Of a stretch of DNA of 64,000 nucleotides, positions 19,227-27,801 are shown one piece after another. Source of the stretch: Buttiauxella sp. A111 (GTDB lineage: Bacteria > Pseudomonadota > Gammaproteobacteria > Enterobacterales > Enterobacteriaceae); assembly GCF_014189855.1 (NCBI RefSeq), contig NZ_BJFN01000002.1, forward strand, positions 1-64,000, in the 5' to 3' direction. The translations under genes were made by a program, and so were the position numbers. Within the stretch, counting starts at the first letter, position 1; the number at the start of each line of letters is the position of its first letter. Below the pieces are notes generated by a model. It was not told the origin of the DNA, did not search any database, and worked only from the letters and a program-made list of their open reading frames with translations.

Positions 19227-20888
19227 ATGCTGGCACAACTCACCATCAGTAACTTCGCCATCGTTCGTGAACTGGAAATTGATTTTCACCACGGCATGAC
19301 CGCCATTACCGGTGAAACAGGTGCCGGTAAATCCATTGCTATTGATGCCTTAGGGTTGTGCCTGGGTGGCCGTGCGGAAGCCGATATGGTTCGCCAGGGC
19401 GCTACTCGTGCCGATCTCTGCGCCCGCTTTTCCTTAAAAGATACTCCCGCAGCCCTGCGTTGGCTCGAAGAAAACCAGCTCGATGATGGGCGTGAATGTC
19501 TGCTACGCCGCGTCATTAGCAGCGATGGACGTTCACGCGGCTTCATCAACGGAACCGCGGTTCCCCTTTCCCAGTTGCGCGACCTCGGTCAAATGCTGAT
19601 TCAAATTCATGGTCAGCACGCACATCAGCTTTTGCTGAAACCAGAACATCAAAAAAACCTGCTGGATGGTTATGCGGGTGAATCTGCTCTGCTTGCAAAA
19701 ATGGCAGAAAGATACCGCGAATGGCATCAAAGCTGCCGCTCTCTGGCGCAACATCAACAACTGGCTCAGGAACGTGCAGCCCGCTCTGAACTGCTTCAGT
19801 ATCAACTGAAAGAACTCAATGAATTTTCCCCGATTGCAGGTGAATTTGAGCAGATTGATGAAGAGTACAAACGTCTGGCGAACAGTGGGCAATTGATATC
19901 TGTCAGCCAGCAAGCGTTAGCAATCCTCGCTGATGGCGAAGACAACAACCTGCAAAGCCAGCTGTATACCGCGCGTCATTTAATGGAAGAACTGGTTGGG
20001 ATGGATAGCAAACTTTCAGGTGTTTTAACAATGCTTGAAGAGGCCACTATTCAGATTACGGAAGCCAGCGATGAACTGCGTCATTATTGTGACCGTCTGG
20101 ATCTGGACCCTAATCGTCTTTATGAACTGGAACAACGCATCTCCAGGCAAATCTCATTGGCCCGTAAACACCATATTTCGCCGGAAGAACTGCCATTGTT
20201 CCATCAACAGCTCCTCGAAGAGCTACAGCAGCTTGATGATCAAGCCAGTTCTCAAGATGAATTAATGCAGGCGGTAACACTCCATCACCAACAAGCACTG
20301 AGCATTGCGCAGGAGCTGCATCAGCGCCGCGCGCATTATGCAGCAGAGCTTTGCCAATTGATTACCGCAAGCATGCATTCGTTGTCGATGCCACACGGTA
20401 AGCTAGCCATTGATGTTGAATTTAATGAAAACCATCTGACCGCTGAAGGGGCAGACCGCATCGACTTCCGTGTCAGTACTAACCCTGGCCAACCATTACA
20501 GCCGCTGGCAAAAGTGGCCTCCGGCGGCGAGCTTTCACGTATCGCCCTCGCCATTCAGGTCATCACCGCGCGCAAAATGGAAACACCTGCACTCATCTTC
20601 GATGAAGTGGATGTCGGGATCAGCGGCCCAACGGCAGCCGTTGTCGGTAAATTATTACGTCAGTTAGGTGAATCCACTCAGGTCATGTGCGTAACGCACC
20701 TGCCGCAGGTTGCAGGGTGCGGGCATCATCACTTCTTTGTCAGTAAAGAAACCGATGGCGAAATGACTGAAACTCACATGCAGCCGCTGGACAAACGCTC
20801 ACGCCTGCAAGAATTGGCTCGTTTGCTCGGTGGCAGCGAAGTCACTCGTAACACGCTTGCCAACGCAAAAGAGTTGTTGGCGGCTTAA
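19227..20888 (+). CDS. recN: RecN, SMC-like DNA repair ATPase
   Basis: RecN is an SOS-induced SMC-family protein that holds broken chromosome ends together during recombinational double-strand break repair. The product is 553 residues, the E. coli length. Walker A GETGAGKS is at 29-36, a long coiled coil fills the middle (about 150-350), and the ABC signature [13 protein letters not shown] (near 432) and Walker [12 protein letters not shown] (near 455) are C-terminal. Two LexA boxes precede it. Confidence 0.98.
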   Translation: MLAQLTISNFAIVRELEIDFHHGMTAITGETGAGKSIAIDALGLCLGGRAEADMVRQGATRADLCARFSLKDTPAALRWLEENQLDDGRECLLRRVISSDGRSRGFINGTAVPLSQLRDLGQMLIQIHGQHAHQLLLKPEHQKNLLDGYAGESALLAKMAERYREWHQSCRSLAQHQQLAQERAARSELLQYQLKELNEFSPIAGEFEQIDEEYKRLANSGQLISVSQQALAILADGEDNNLQSQLYTARHLMEELVGMDSKLSGVLTMLEEATIQITEASDELRHYCDRLDLDPNRLYELEQRISRQISLARKHHISPEELPLFHQQLLEELQQLDDQASSQDELMQAVTLHHQQALSIAQELHQRRAHYAAELCQLITASMHSLSMPHGKLAIDVEFNENHLTAEGADRIDFRVSTNPGQPLQPLAKVASGGELSRIALAIQVITARKMETPALIFDEVDVGISGPTAAVVGKLLRQLGESTQVMCVTHLPQVAGCGHHHFFVSKETDGEMTETHMQPLDKRSRLQELARLLGGSEVTRNTLANAKELLAA

Positions 20889-20981
20889 AGGCGATTGTTA
20901 AATATACATCCCGACAACGCTCTGCTAATCGTTCAAAAAACAATCGCTCAGTCAGCATATTGTTAATTGAGCATGTTTTAA

Positions 20982-21010
20982 GCCAACTTTTTTGCCGTAC
21001 CAGGGTCAGA
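20982..21010 (+). promoter_or_regulatory. Probable sigma-E promoter of bamE
   Basis: GCCAACTT (20982-20989), a 15 bp spacer and GTCAGA (21005-21010) resemble the sigma-E pattern GGAACTT-N15/16-GTCTAA. bamE (smpA) belongs to the sigma-E envelope-stress regulon in E. coli. The match is partial. Confidence 0.5.
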
Positions 21011-21111
21011 GTTAAGCGCCTTAATGTTTTAAACTGCGTAAAGGTTTATTATCATCGGCATATTATGAATGAGCCATGTGCTGCTCGGGCCCGAAAAGGA
21101 ATCAAATCACT

Positions 21112-21453
21112 ATGCGCTGTAAAACGCTGACTGCTGCCGCAGCGGTTCTTCTTATGCTGACCGCAGGCTGTTCCACTCTGGAGCGAGTGGTTTACCGCCC
21201 CGACATTAACCAGGGGAACTACCTGACACAGAACGATGTGTCAAAGATCCGTACTGGCATGACTCAACAGCAAGTTGCGTATGCTCTGGGTACGCCAATG
21301 ATGACTGATCCATTCGGTACAAGCACCTGGTTCTATGTCTTCCGCCAGCAACCAGGCCATGAAAAAGTGACTCAGCAAACGCTGACGCTGACTTTCAACA
21401 GCAGTGGTGTGTTGACCAACATCGACAACAAGCCGAAGCTGGAAAACGAATAA
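21112..21453 (+). CDS. bamE: BamE (SmpA), outer-membrane assembly lipoprotein
   Basis: BamE stabilises the BamA-BamD interaction in the BAM complex. The product is 113 residues, the E. coli length. A lipoprotein signal ends in LMLTAGC (Cys 20), and the SmpA/OmlA fold follows ([21 protein letters not shown]). The ATG at 21112 is chosen by the signal peptide and the upstream AAAAGGAATC; an in-frame extension of 12 codons is rejected. Confidence 0.96.
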   Translation: MRCKTLTAAAAVLLMLTAGCSTLERVVYRPDINQGNYLTQNDVSKIRTGMTQQQVAYALGTPMMTDPFGTSTWFYVFRQQPGHEKVTQQTLTLTFNSSGVLTNIDNKPKLENE

Positions 21454-21459
21454 CCAACA

Positions 21460-21484
21460 AAAAAGGTGCCGATGGCACCTTTTT
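21460..21484. terminator. Bidirectional terminator between bamE and rnfH
   Basis: An 11-bp stem (21460-21470 with 21474-21484) with a GAT loop is flanked by an A-run and a T-run, serving the convergent bamE and rnfH genes. Confidence 0.9.
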
Positions 21485-21489
21485 TTTGG

Positions 21490-21780
21490 CTACTTCTTAG
21501 CGGATTTTTCTGCTCGTTGGCGTCTGAGCTCTTTAGGATCGGCAATCAGTGGACGATAAATTTCCACCCGATCCCCCTCATTAACCGTGTCGGTCAATTT
21601 TACCGGACGGCTAAAAATGCCAACTTTATTCTTCGACAGATCGATATCCGTGCGCAGTTCAAGAATGCCTGACCTGGTAATTACCTGCTCAACCGTTGTG
21701 CCCTCTGCAACTCTAACCTTGAGCAAATACTGCTTTTCAGGCAGCGCATAAACGACTTCAACCGTGATATCAGGCGACAC
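21490..21780 (-). CDS. rnfH: RnfH (RatB), ubiquitin-like fold protein
   Basis: This 96-residue protein of the RnfH family (beta-grasp fold) has unclear function and lies next to ratA in many proteobacteria. Conserved segments are [47 protein letters not shown] chose the GTG at 21780 because AAGAGG sits 6 bases before it and it gives the E. coli length; another GTG 18 bases upstream is possible. The start overlaps the end of ratA, so the pair is coupled. Confidence 0.88.
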   Translation of the reverse strand: MSPDITVEVVYALPEKQYLLKVRVAEGTTVEQVITRSGILELRTDIDLSKNKVGIFSRPVKLTDTVNEGDRVEIYRPLIADPKELRRQRAEKSAKK

Positions 21781-22207
21781 TGTAGACCTCTTTGGCACGA
21801 ACGGTAAACGCCTGAACCATGTTTCCCGCTAACTCTTTGAAGATACGACCAAAAGCCAACTCGATAAGTTTATTCGTAAACTCAAAATCGAGCTGGAACT
21901 CGATACGGCATGCTTCCGCGCTCAGCGGTGTAAATTTCCAGCCTCCCATCAATGACTTAAATGGCCCATCGACAAGATGCATCAGAATACTGTGATTGCT
22001 GGTAAGCGAGTTACGCGTGGTGAAAGTTTTGCTGATCCCCGCTTTGGAAACATCTACCGCCGCCGTCATCTGATCATGCGACGCGTCAATGATCCGGCTG
22101 CCAGTGCAACCCGGTAAAAAGTCAGGGTAGGATTTCACATCGTTAACTAATTGATACATCTGCTCCGCGCTATAAGGCACCAGCGCAGTACGGGTAATCT
22201 GAGGCAT
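21770..22207 (-). CDS. ratA: RatA, START-domain polyketide cyclase family protein (ribosome-association toxin)
   Basis: This 145-residue protein belongs to the START/COQ10 family. In E. coli, overproduced RatA binds 50S subunits and blocks 70S formation, while family homologues act as coenzyme Q chaperones. Conserved features are the N-terminal [25 protein letters not shown] segment (two parts) and [16 protein letters not shown] near the C-terminus. It is paired with rnfH and divergent from smpB, as in E. coli. Confidence 0.93.
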   Translation of the reverse strand: MPQITRTALVPYSAEQMYQLVNDVKSYPDFLPGCTGSRIIDASHDQMTAAVDVSKAGISKTFTTRNSLTSNHSILMHLVDGPFKSLMGGWKFTPLSAEACRIEFQLDFEFTNKLIELAFGRIFKELAGNMVQAFTVRAKEVYSVA

Positions 22208-22361
22208 AGCATTTCCTGAGAGTCACAAAACACGCAAATAATACCATTTATCATCATGCAAAGAAAAACTCTTAGCCCAGAGCCGTGCTAAGATATGCCT
22301 TCATCCTCGCAGCGAAGCGGGGTGTATTTGAACTCCTGGATTACTTATACTGAGCAGCACT

Positions 22362-22844
22362 ATGACAAAGAAAAAAGCATACAAACCAGGTTCAGCCACC
22401 ATTGCGCAAAACAAACGCGCCCGCCATGAATACTTTATCGAAGATGAGTTTGAAGCGGGACTCGTGCTACAAGGCTGGGAAGTAAAATCTCTGCGTGCCG
22501 GGAAGGCCAACATCGGTGATAGCTACGTCATTTTGGTAGACGGCGAAGCATTCCTGTTTGGTGCCAACTTTACCCCGTTAAATGTGGCTTCAAGTCATGT
22601 AGTCTGCGACCCAACGCGTACCCGTAAACTCCTGCTTAACCAACGTGAGCTTGATAACCTTTACGGGCGTATTAACCGTGAAGGTTACACCGTTGTCGCC
22701 CTGTCGATGTACTGGAAAAATGCCTGGTGCAAAGTGAAAATCGGCGTGGCAAAAGGTAAGAAACAGCACGACAAGCGTAATGATGTGAAAGACAAAGAAT
22801 GGGCGGTTGATAAAGCCCGCATTATGAAACACGCAGGTCGTTAA
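22362..22844 (+). CDS. smpB: SmpB, tmRNA-binding protein
   Basis: SmpB binds the tRNA-like domain of tmRNA and brings it to stalled ribosomes for trans-translation. The product is 160 residues, the E. coli length, with an OB-fold core ([24 protein letters not shown]) and a basic tail (KKQHDKR...[11 protein letters not shown]). In E. coli ssrA follows closely; here about 13.7 kb of secretion cassette separates the two. Confidence 0.98.
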   Translation: MTKKKAYKPGSATIAQNKRARHEYFIEDEFEAGLVLQGWEVKSLRAGKANIGDSYVILVDGEAFLFGANFTPLNVASSHVVCDPTRTRKLLLNQRELDNLYGRINREGYTVVALSMYWKNAWCKVKIGVAKGKKQHDKRNDVKDKEWAVDKARIMKHAGR

Positions 22845-22847
22845 GCT

Positions 22848-23048
22848 TATACCCGTCATACTTCAAGCTGCTTATGCGTTGGCTACTCCCGCTCACCCCA
22901 GTCACTTACTTGTGTAAGCTTCTGGGGATTGATGAGCCTCATCCGTGAGGCTCACCCTACGGGCCAGCGCAAGCGCTGTTCAAATCTGTTCCAGACAGAT
23001 TTGTCACGGCCTTGCCGCCTTTAAGCAACTCGAATTATTTTGGGTATA
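22848..23048. repeat. ERIC element enlarged to 201 bp by an internal insertion
   Basis: The ends TATACCC and GGGTATA and the flanks (CGTCATACTTCAAGCTGC; CTTGCCGCC, AACTCGAATTATTT) are those of an ERIC element in the orientation opposite to the one at 15139. After GGGGATT there is an extra segment of about 75 bases (about 22936-23013) rich in short inverted repeats (GAGCCTCATCCGTGAGGCTC; AAATCTGT-TCC-ACAGATTT). Similar inserted ERIC elements are known in enterobacteria. It forms the left border of the secretion cassette. Confidence 0.88.
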
Positions 23049-23105
23049 AATATTTGATGGATGGCAACGCGCCATCCACTAAAGCCCTCAAACTATTTCC
23101 TCAAA

Positions 23106-24275
23106 CTACCGCTCACGCAGTGATTCTTTCACCTTGTTCAACGGCTTCACCAGATAATCCATTACCGTTTTTTGCCCGGTTTTGATTTCTACACTCGCCA
23201 CCATGCCCGGTAAAATGGGGAAGCGCTTGCCGTTACGGTTATGCAACTCCGCGTTTTGGGTGCGAACATAAACCCGGTAATAATACTGGTCACGCTTCAC
23301 CTCATCCTGCAATGTATCCGGCGAAACCACCTCTACCGTACCCTGCAAATTTCCATAGATTGATGAATCATAAGCGGTGATTTTCACCGTCGCCGCAAGT
23401 CCTGGCCTGATGTAGGCAATATCTCGTGGGTTGATACGCGTTTCGATCAATAACTGATCCTCAAGCGGCACAATCTCCATCAGTTTGCCGCCCGGAGGCA
23501 AAACGCCGCCGACGGTCGTCACCTGCACATCTTTCACGACCCCACGCACGGGCGAAAAGAGTGACGCGCGGTCCAGCTGATCCGCTTTACCCGCCATCAC
23601 TTGCAACTGCGCATCCAGCTCGGCGTTATTCTTCACCTGCTCTTCACGGGCTCGAACTGCAAACTGATTACGCGCATCGTCGATTTTGCCTTTCAGTTCG
23701 GTCGCCTGACGCTGCAAGCGGATAACCTCAACGGCCCCCGCCGCCCCTTTCGCCACCAGCGGTTGCGTCATTCTCAGTTCTTCCATCACCAGCTTGTAAG
23801 AGCTTTGCAAATTGGCGACCGTTTCATCCAGATTACGACGGCGTGAATCGTAGAGTTGCTTTTCACGCGCCACTAAATCAGGCGCGCGCAATGACTCTGC
23901 GCTAAAACGCAACGGCTCACCGGTTAACTCAGAACGCAAACGTTCAGAAGATGCCCGCAGAGCCAACGCCCTGGCGGCGGCTTCACCATAGTTAGACTGA
24001 AAACGGGTAGGATCAAGTCGCGCCAGCATTTGCCCTTTATTGACGATATCGCCTTCGTGAACCAACAACGCGCTGACAATCCCGCCGTCCAGGCTTTCAA
24101 TCAGCTGCGCATGGCTCGATGGCGTCACTTTCCCGGTTCCCACCGTCACTTCATCGAGAGTGGCAAACCACGCCCATCCCGCGAAACCCAACAACCCAAA
24201 TAACGTTAACCAGACCACCGATGAATAAAAGCGTCCCTGGCGAGCGAGGTCATCCTGAAGGCTTAATTGACTCAT
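23106..24275 (-). CDS. bapD: HlyD-family membrane fusion protein of the type I secretion system
   Basis: This is the periplasmic adaptor linking the inner-membrane ABC transporter to the TolC-like channel. The product is 389 residues: one N-terminal transmembrane helix (about 25-45, VVWLTLFGLLGFAGWAWFA), a biotinyl/lipoyl-like half (LIESLDGGIVSALLVHEGD, about 68-86), a long coiled-coil hairpin (about 110-250), and the HlyD C-terminal signature near PGMVASVEIKTGQKTVMDYL. The ATG at 24275 is chosen for its GAGGAG ribosome binding site. It is last in a four-gene same-strand cassette; order and location between smpB and ssrA match Salmonella bapD. Confidence 0.88.
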   Translation of the reverse strand: MSQLSLQDDLARQGRFYSSVVWLTLFGLLGFAGWAWFATLDEVTVGTGKVTPSSHAQLIESLDGGIVSALLVHEGDIVNKGQMLARLDPTRFQSNYGEAAARALALRASSERLRSELTGEPLRFSAESLRAPDLVAREKQLYDSRRRNLDETVANLQSSYKLVMEELRMTQPLVAKGAAGAVEVIRLQRQATELKGKIDDARNQFAVRAREEQVKNNAELDAQLQVMAGKADQLDRASLFSPVRGVVKDVQVTTVGGVLPPGGKLMEIVPLEDQLLIETRINPRDIAYIRPGLAATVKITAYDSSIYGNLQGTVEVVSPDTLQDEVKRDQYYYRVYVRTQNAELHNRNGKRFPILPGMVASVEIKTGQKTVMDYLVKPLNKVKESLRER

Positions 24276-24285
24276 GGGAAACTCC

Positions 24286-26421
24286 TCAGGCGATAGAAGC
24301 CACATTGCTGTTGCGTTGAGCCTGATTAAGAATGGTGTCGCGCGGCCCATCAGCCACTACTTTGCCGTTCTCCATCACCACAATTCGGTCGACCAATTTA
24401 AGCAACGCCGGGCGATGCGTCACCAGCACCAGAGTGCGCCCCGTAAGCCAGTTGTGCAGTTGCCGAATCACATAAGCCTCGAGTTGCTCATCCATAGAAG
24501 CCGTCGGTTCATCTAACAAAACGATTTGTGGATTGCGCACAATCAGGCGGCTCAGCAGAACCATTTGCCGCTGTCCGCCGGATAATCCCCGCCCGCCTTC
24601 GTTGATGATGCGGTCGAGACTTGCCGCGTCTTGTTGCACCATCGACAGCGCGCCACTAATGCGCAGCGCCTGGAGTAACTCACTTTCGCTGGCATGCGGG
24701 TGCCCGAGCATCAGATTCTGGCGCAAAGTGCCGAAGAACAGACGCGAATCCTGAGAAAGAAAACCAATCTGGCGGCGCACATCCACCGGGTCGATATGGG
24801 CAATATCCACGCCATCAATAATCAGCTTGCCTTTGCTGGTGTTAGCCTGGCCGGAGAGCAATTTCAGTAACGTCGATTTCCCCGCGCCCACTTTGCCCAG
24901 TATTGCCACGCGCTCGCCGGGTTTGATCTCAAGGGAAGAAATCGCCAGCGCCTGCTCGCCCTTTTCAACATCGTAACTGTATTGCGCATCCTGAAACTGG
25001 TAATGACCCGCCAGCACTGGGCAATGGGCCATCTTGCGCTGAGGATCTTTATCGAGTGGTTTCTTCAGCAATTCATTCAGGCCAGTCATCGCCGTTTTGG
25101 CGTGCTGCCAGCGGGAAAAGACCATTGTCAGTTGCATCAATGGCGCGATAGTGCGGGAAGATAACAGGCTACAGGCGACCATCGTCCCGGTGGTAATCTC
25201 CCCTGCCAGCACCAGATAACTGCCGAACACCAACATTCCGGCATAAGTAATTTGCTGCACCGTAGACGCCCAACCGCTCAGCCGTGCGCCCCAGATTCGC
25301 TGCTTCATACCGATATTTGCGCCAACCGAATGAGAGTGTTCCCACTGGCGTTGAAAATACGGTTCCGCCTGCAAGGCTTTGATGTCTTCCACCCCTTCAA
25401 TGGATTCCACCAGAACCGCGTTACGCACCGCACTTTCGCGCATCCCTTCTTTGGCCAGTTTTGCCATCGGCCACTGCACCAGAATGCCAGGAATAACGAT
25501 CAGCGGGATCGCCAGTAATGGGATCAGTACCAGCTCACCACCCACCAGCGCCATGATCCCGAGGAACAGCAGTACGAATGGCATATCCATTGCTGCCCCC
25601 ACGGTGGTGGAGGTCAGCAATTCCCGCACTTGATCAATTTCGCGCAACTGGGAAATAAACGATCCGGTCGATTTCGGGCGGGCATCGTTCTTAATCGCCA
25701 TTGCCCGGGCGAAGAACAGGGAGGAAACGTGTAAATCGATGTGTTTGCCCATAATGTCGGATATATGGGTACGGGAAAGGCGGATGAAAAATTCCAGAAA
25801 AGCGGCAAATAACACGCCGAAAAACAGTACCCATAAAGTCGGGATCGATTGCGCCGGGATCACGCGGTCATAGACCTGCATCGAAAACAGAATCCCCGCC
25901 AGTGCCAGCACGTTACCCACTACGGACGCGAGGGAAATCTCAACCAGCTTGCGACCGGCATGACGGAAATGCTGCCAGAACCAGTGTGGCTCCCAGGGCT
26001 TAGTGAAATCGTCTATGCGGGCGTCACTGCTACGCGCTGCAATACCCAATAACACTACGTCCGCTTCCACCCGAGCCAGCAAGGTTTCCAGCGACTCTTC
26101 TCGCACCAGGTCGCCCCCATCGCTCAGCCAGTAACTGACCGTCCCTTCCGCGCTTAATGCTTCCAACAGAATCAGTGCGCCGCTATCGAGTTGCACAATG
26201 ACGGGCAGCGTTTGCGTATGCCAGCGCACTTTTTCTTTCGGCATGATGCGCATTTGCAGTCCCATCAACCCGCTTAACCGTTCCAGGCGATGAGGCAGCG
26301 GAAGATTTTCAAACCAGCGCATTTGTTGACGCACCGCCGGTGCATCCGCAGGTAAACCAAAGCGCCCTGCGGCACGGACCATCGCGGCAATCCAGCATTC
26401 AGTATCAGGCAGTTGAGACAT
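24286..26421 (-). CDS. bapC: Type I secretion ABC transporter/permease (LapB/BapC-like)
   Basis: This 711-residue inner-membrane exporter ATPase would energise secretion of the adjacent giant adhesin. The N-terminal about 140 residues form a C39-peptidase-like domain with no obvious catalytic Cys, as in exporters of non-cleaved RTX or adhesin substrates. Six hydrophobic segments follow (about 160-450), then a nucleotide-binding domain with Walker A GKVGAGKST near 508, signature LSGGQ near 611 and Walker B IVLLDEP near 631. It lies 10 bp upstream of the adaptor gene and 15 bp downstream of the TolC-like gene. Confidence 0.9.
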   Translation of the reverse strand: MSQLPDTECWIAAMVRAAGRFGLPADAPAVRQQMRWFENLPLPHRLERLSGLMGLQMRIMPKEKVRWHTQTLPVIVQLDSGALILLEALSAEGTVSYWLSDGGDLVREESLETLLARVEADVVLLGIAARSSDARIDDFTKPWEPHWFWQHFRHAGRKLVEISLASVVGNVLALAGILFSMQVYDRVIPAQSIPTLWVLFFGVLFAAFLEFFIRLSRTHISDIMGKHIDLHVSSLFFARAMAIKNDARPKSTGSFISQLREIDQVRELLTSTTVGAAMDMPFVLLFLGIMALVGGELVLIPLLAIPLIVIPGILVQWPMAKLAKEGMRESAVRNAVLVESIEGVEDIKALQAEPYFQRQWEHSHSVGANIGMKQRIWGARLSGWASTVQQITYAGMLVFGSYLVLAGEITTGTMVACSLLSSRTIAPLMQLTMVFSRWQHAKTAMTGLNELLKKPLDKDPQRKMAHCPVLAGHYQFQDAQYSYDVEKGEQALAISSLEIKPGERVAILGKVGAGKSTLLKLLSGQANTSKGKLIIDGVDIAHIDPVDVRRQIGFLSQDSRLFFGTLRQNLMLGHPHASESELLQALRISGALSMVQQDAASLDRIINEGGRGLSGGQRQMVLLSRLIVRNPQIVLLDEPTASMDEQLEAYVIRQLHNWLTGRTLVLVTHRPALLKLVDRIVVMENGKVVADGPRDTILNQAQRNSNVASIA

Positions 26422-26436
26422 GCAATACTCCTTTTA

Positions 26437-27789
26437 TTAAAGTGCTGGTAACGTATCCCCAGTGAGTTGTTGCCGCTCAATCCCGAGCATATTCAATAAA
26501 TTATCCACAGCCCCGGCGTAACGCACCGCCGCATCCCAGGCGTCATACCGAGCGGTGATCGACGAACTATCCGCCTGGAAAACATCTTGTTCGACGCTCA
26601 ACAAATCATTCAGGCTGCGTTTGCTTAACCGGTACTCATCGCCATAAACCTCACGCGCTTTACCCGCCGCCGCAAACTGCATTTCCCCCGCCTGCTGGCG
26701 CTGTTGTGCGCCGGTCAAATCTGCCCACGCCGTGGCTGCCTTTTGATTCACATCCAGCTTGCTGGCTTCCACTTCGGCCTGTGCATTTCTGCGTTCCCCC
26801 TCAGCCGCATCCACTCGGGCGCTCACGGCACCGCCCTGGTAAACCGGCGCATCAACAACTAACTGCACCTGGTCGTCCCAGTAATCTCCATGGTCATTCT
26901 CATAACGTGTGCGCCCGGCCTGCACAGAGAATGTCGGGTAATGCTGCGCCTGGGCCTGGCGGATTTTTTGTTCCGCTGCCAGTTGCTTCGCCTGTGCGCT
27001 GCGCACTGCGCTGTTTTGTTCATACGGAAGGGATTGCAGAGAAATCTTCTGTCGCAAAAGATCTTCTGGTAAATCAGGAAGGTTGTCGGACACCACGCCG
27101 GTTAGCACGCTGAGTGCCGCCTGAGCCGAACGCGTTTGCGCGCGATATTGCTCAAGCGAGGCGTTCATGCCGGCAATCCGGCTTTGCGCTTGCAGAACAT
27201 CCGACTGCGAGCTTAACCCCGCGTTCGCTCGCAGGTTCGCCATCTCGAGCACATTATTGAGTGACCGAACATTGCGTTCAGCGGCGGTTGACAACGCCTG
27301 ATAACGTTTGACTTGCAGGTAGGTTTGTAGCGTTTGTTGCCCCACGCTGTTTAGCGTGTCGTAAAGCTGAAAGCGGTAAGCGTCCGACAAATTCTCTTGT
27401 TCGTCGACGCTGCCGCCCGTTCTGCCAAAGTCCCACAACAACTGTTTAAGATTAACCCCTGCCGAGGCATTGCTGTTTAATGACCCGGCAGAATCCGTGG
27501 TATGTGAGCGGCCAAGGCCGCCCTGTAATGCAATTTGCGGAAACCAGGCGCTTTGCGCTTCATCGAGATTCGCTTTGCCGACGCTGATTTGCGCCGCCGC
27601 CTGCGCGATTTTTGGATTGCGGGCAAACGCCCGCAAAATCGCCTCTTTAATGGTTAATTGGGCCTGTAATTGCTCGCTCGGTGCGGCCTGCCAGTTATAT
27701 TGCTCGGCGGCCATGAGCGGCACACTTGCCAGACAACTGGCGATAATCGCCAGTGCTGGCCCCATCTGCCTTTTAGCGTTTCGCCCCAT
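26437..27789 (-). CDS. bapB: TolC-family outer-membrane channel of the type I secretion system
   Basis: This 450-residue outer-membrane efflux protein would be the exit duct of the secretion machine. An N-terminal signal peptide (about 1-28, ending LMAAEQ) is followed by the duplicated long-helix/beta organisation of TolC/AggA proteins (LTIKEAILRAFARNPKIAQA near 45; LSKRSLNDLLSVEQDVF near 395). It starts 12 bp after the adhesin stop, so the four genes are probably one transcript. Confidence 0.9.
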   Translation of the reverse strand: MGRNAKRQMGPALAIIASCLASVPLMAAEQYNWQAAPSEQLQAQLTIKEAILRAFARNPKIAQAAAQISVGKANLDEAQSAWFPQIALQGGLGRSHTTDSAGSLNSNASAGVNLKQLLWDFGRTGGSVDEQENLSDAYRFQLYDTLNSVGQQTLQTYLQVKRYQALSTAAERNVRSLNNVLEMANLRANAGLSSQSDVLQAQSRIAGMNASLEQYRAQTRSAQAALSVLTGVVSDNLPDLPEDLLRQKISLQSLPYEQNSAVRSAQAKQLAAEQKIRQAQAQHYPTFSVQAGRTRYENDHGDYWDDQVQLVVDAPVYQGGAVSARVDAAEGERRNAQAEVEASKLDVNQKAATAWADLTGAQQRQQAGEMQFAAAGKAREVYGDEYRLSKRSLNDLLSVEQDVFQADSSSITARYDAWDAAVRYAGAVDNLLNMLGIERQQLTGDTLPAL

Positions 27790-27801
27790 AATCTTGCCCC
27801 A

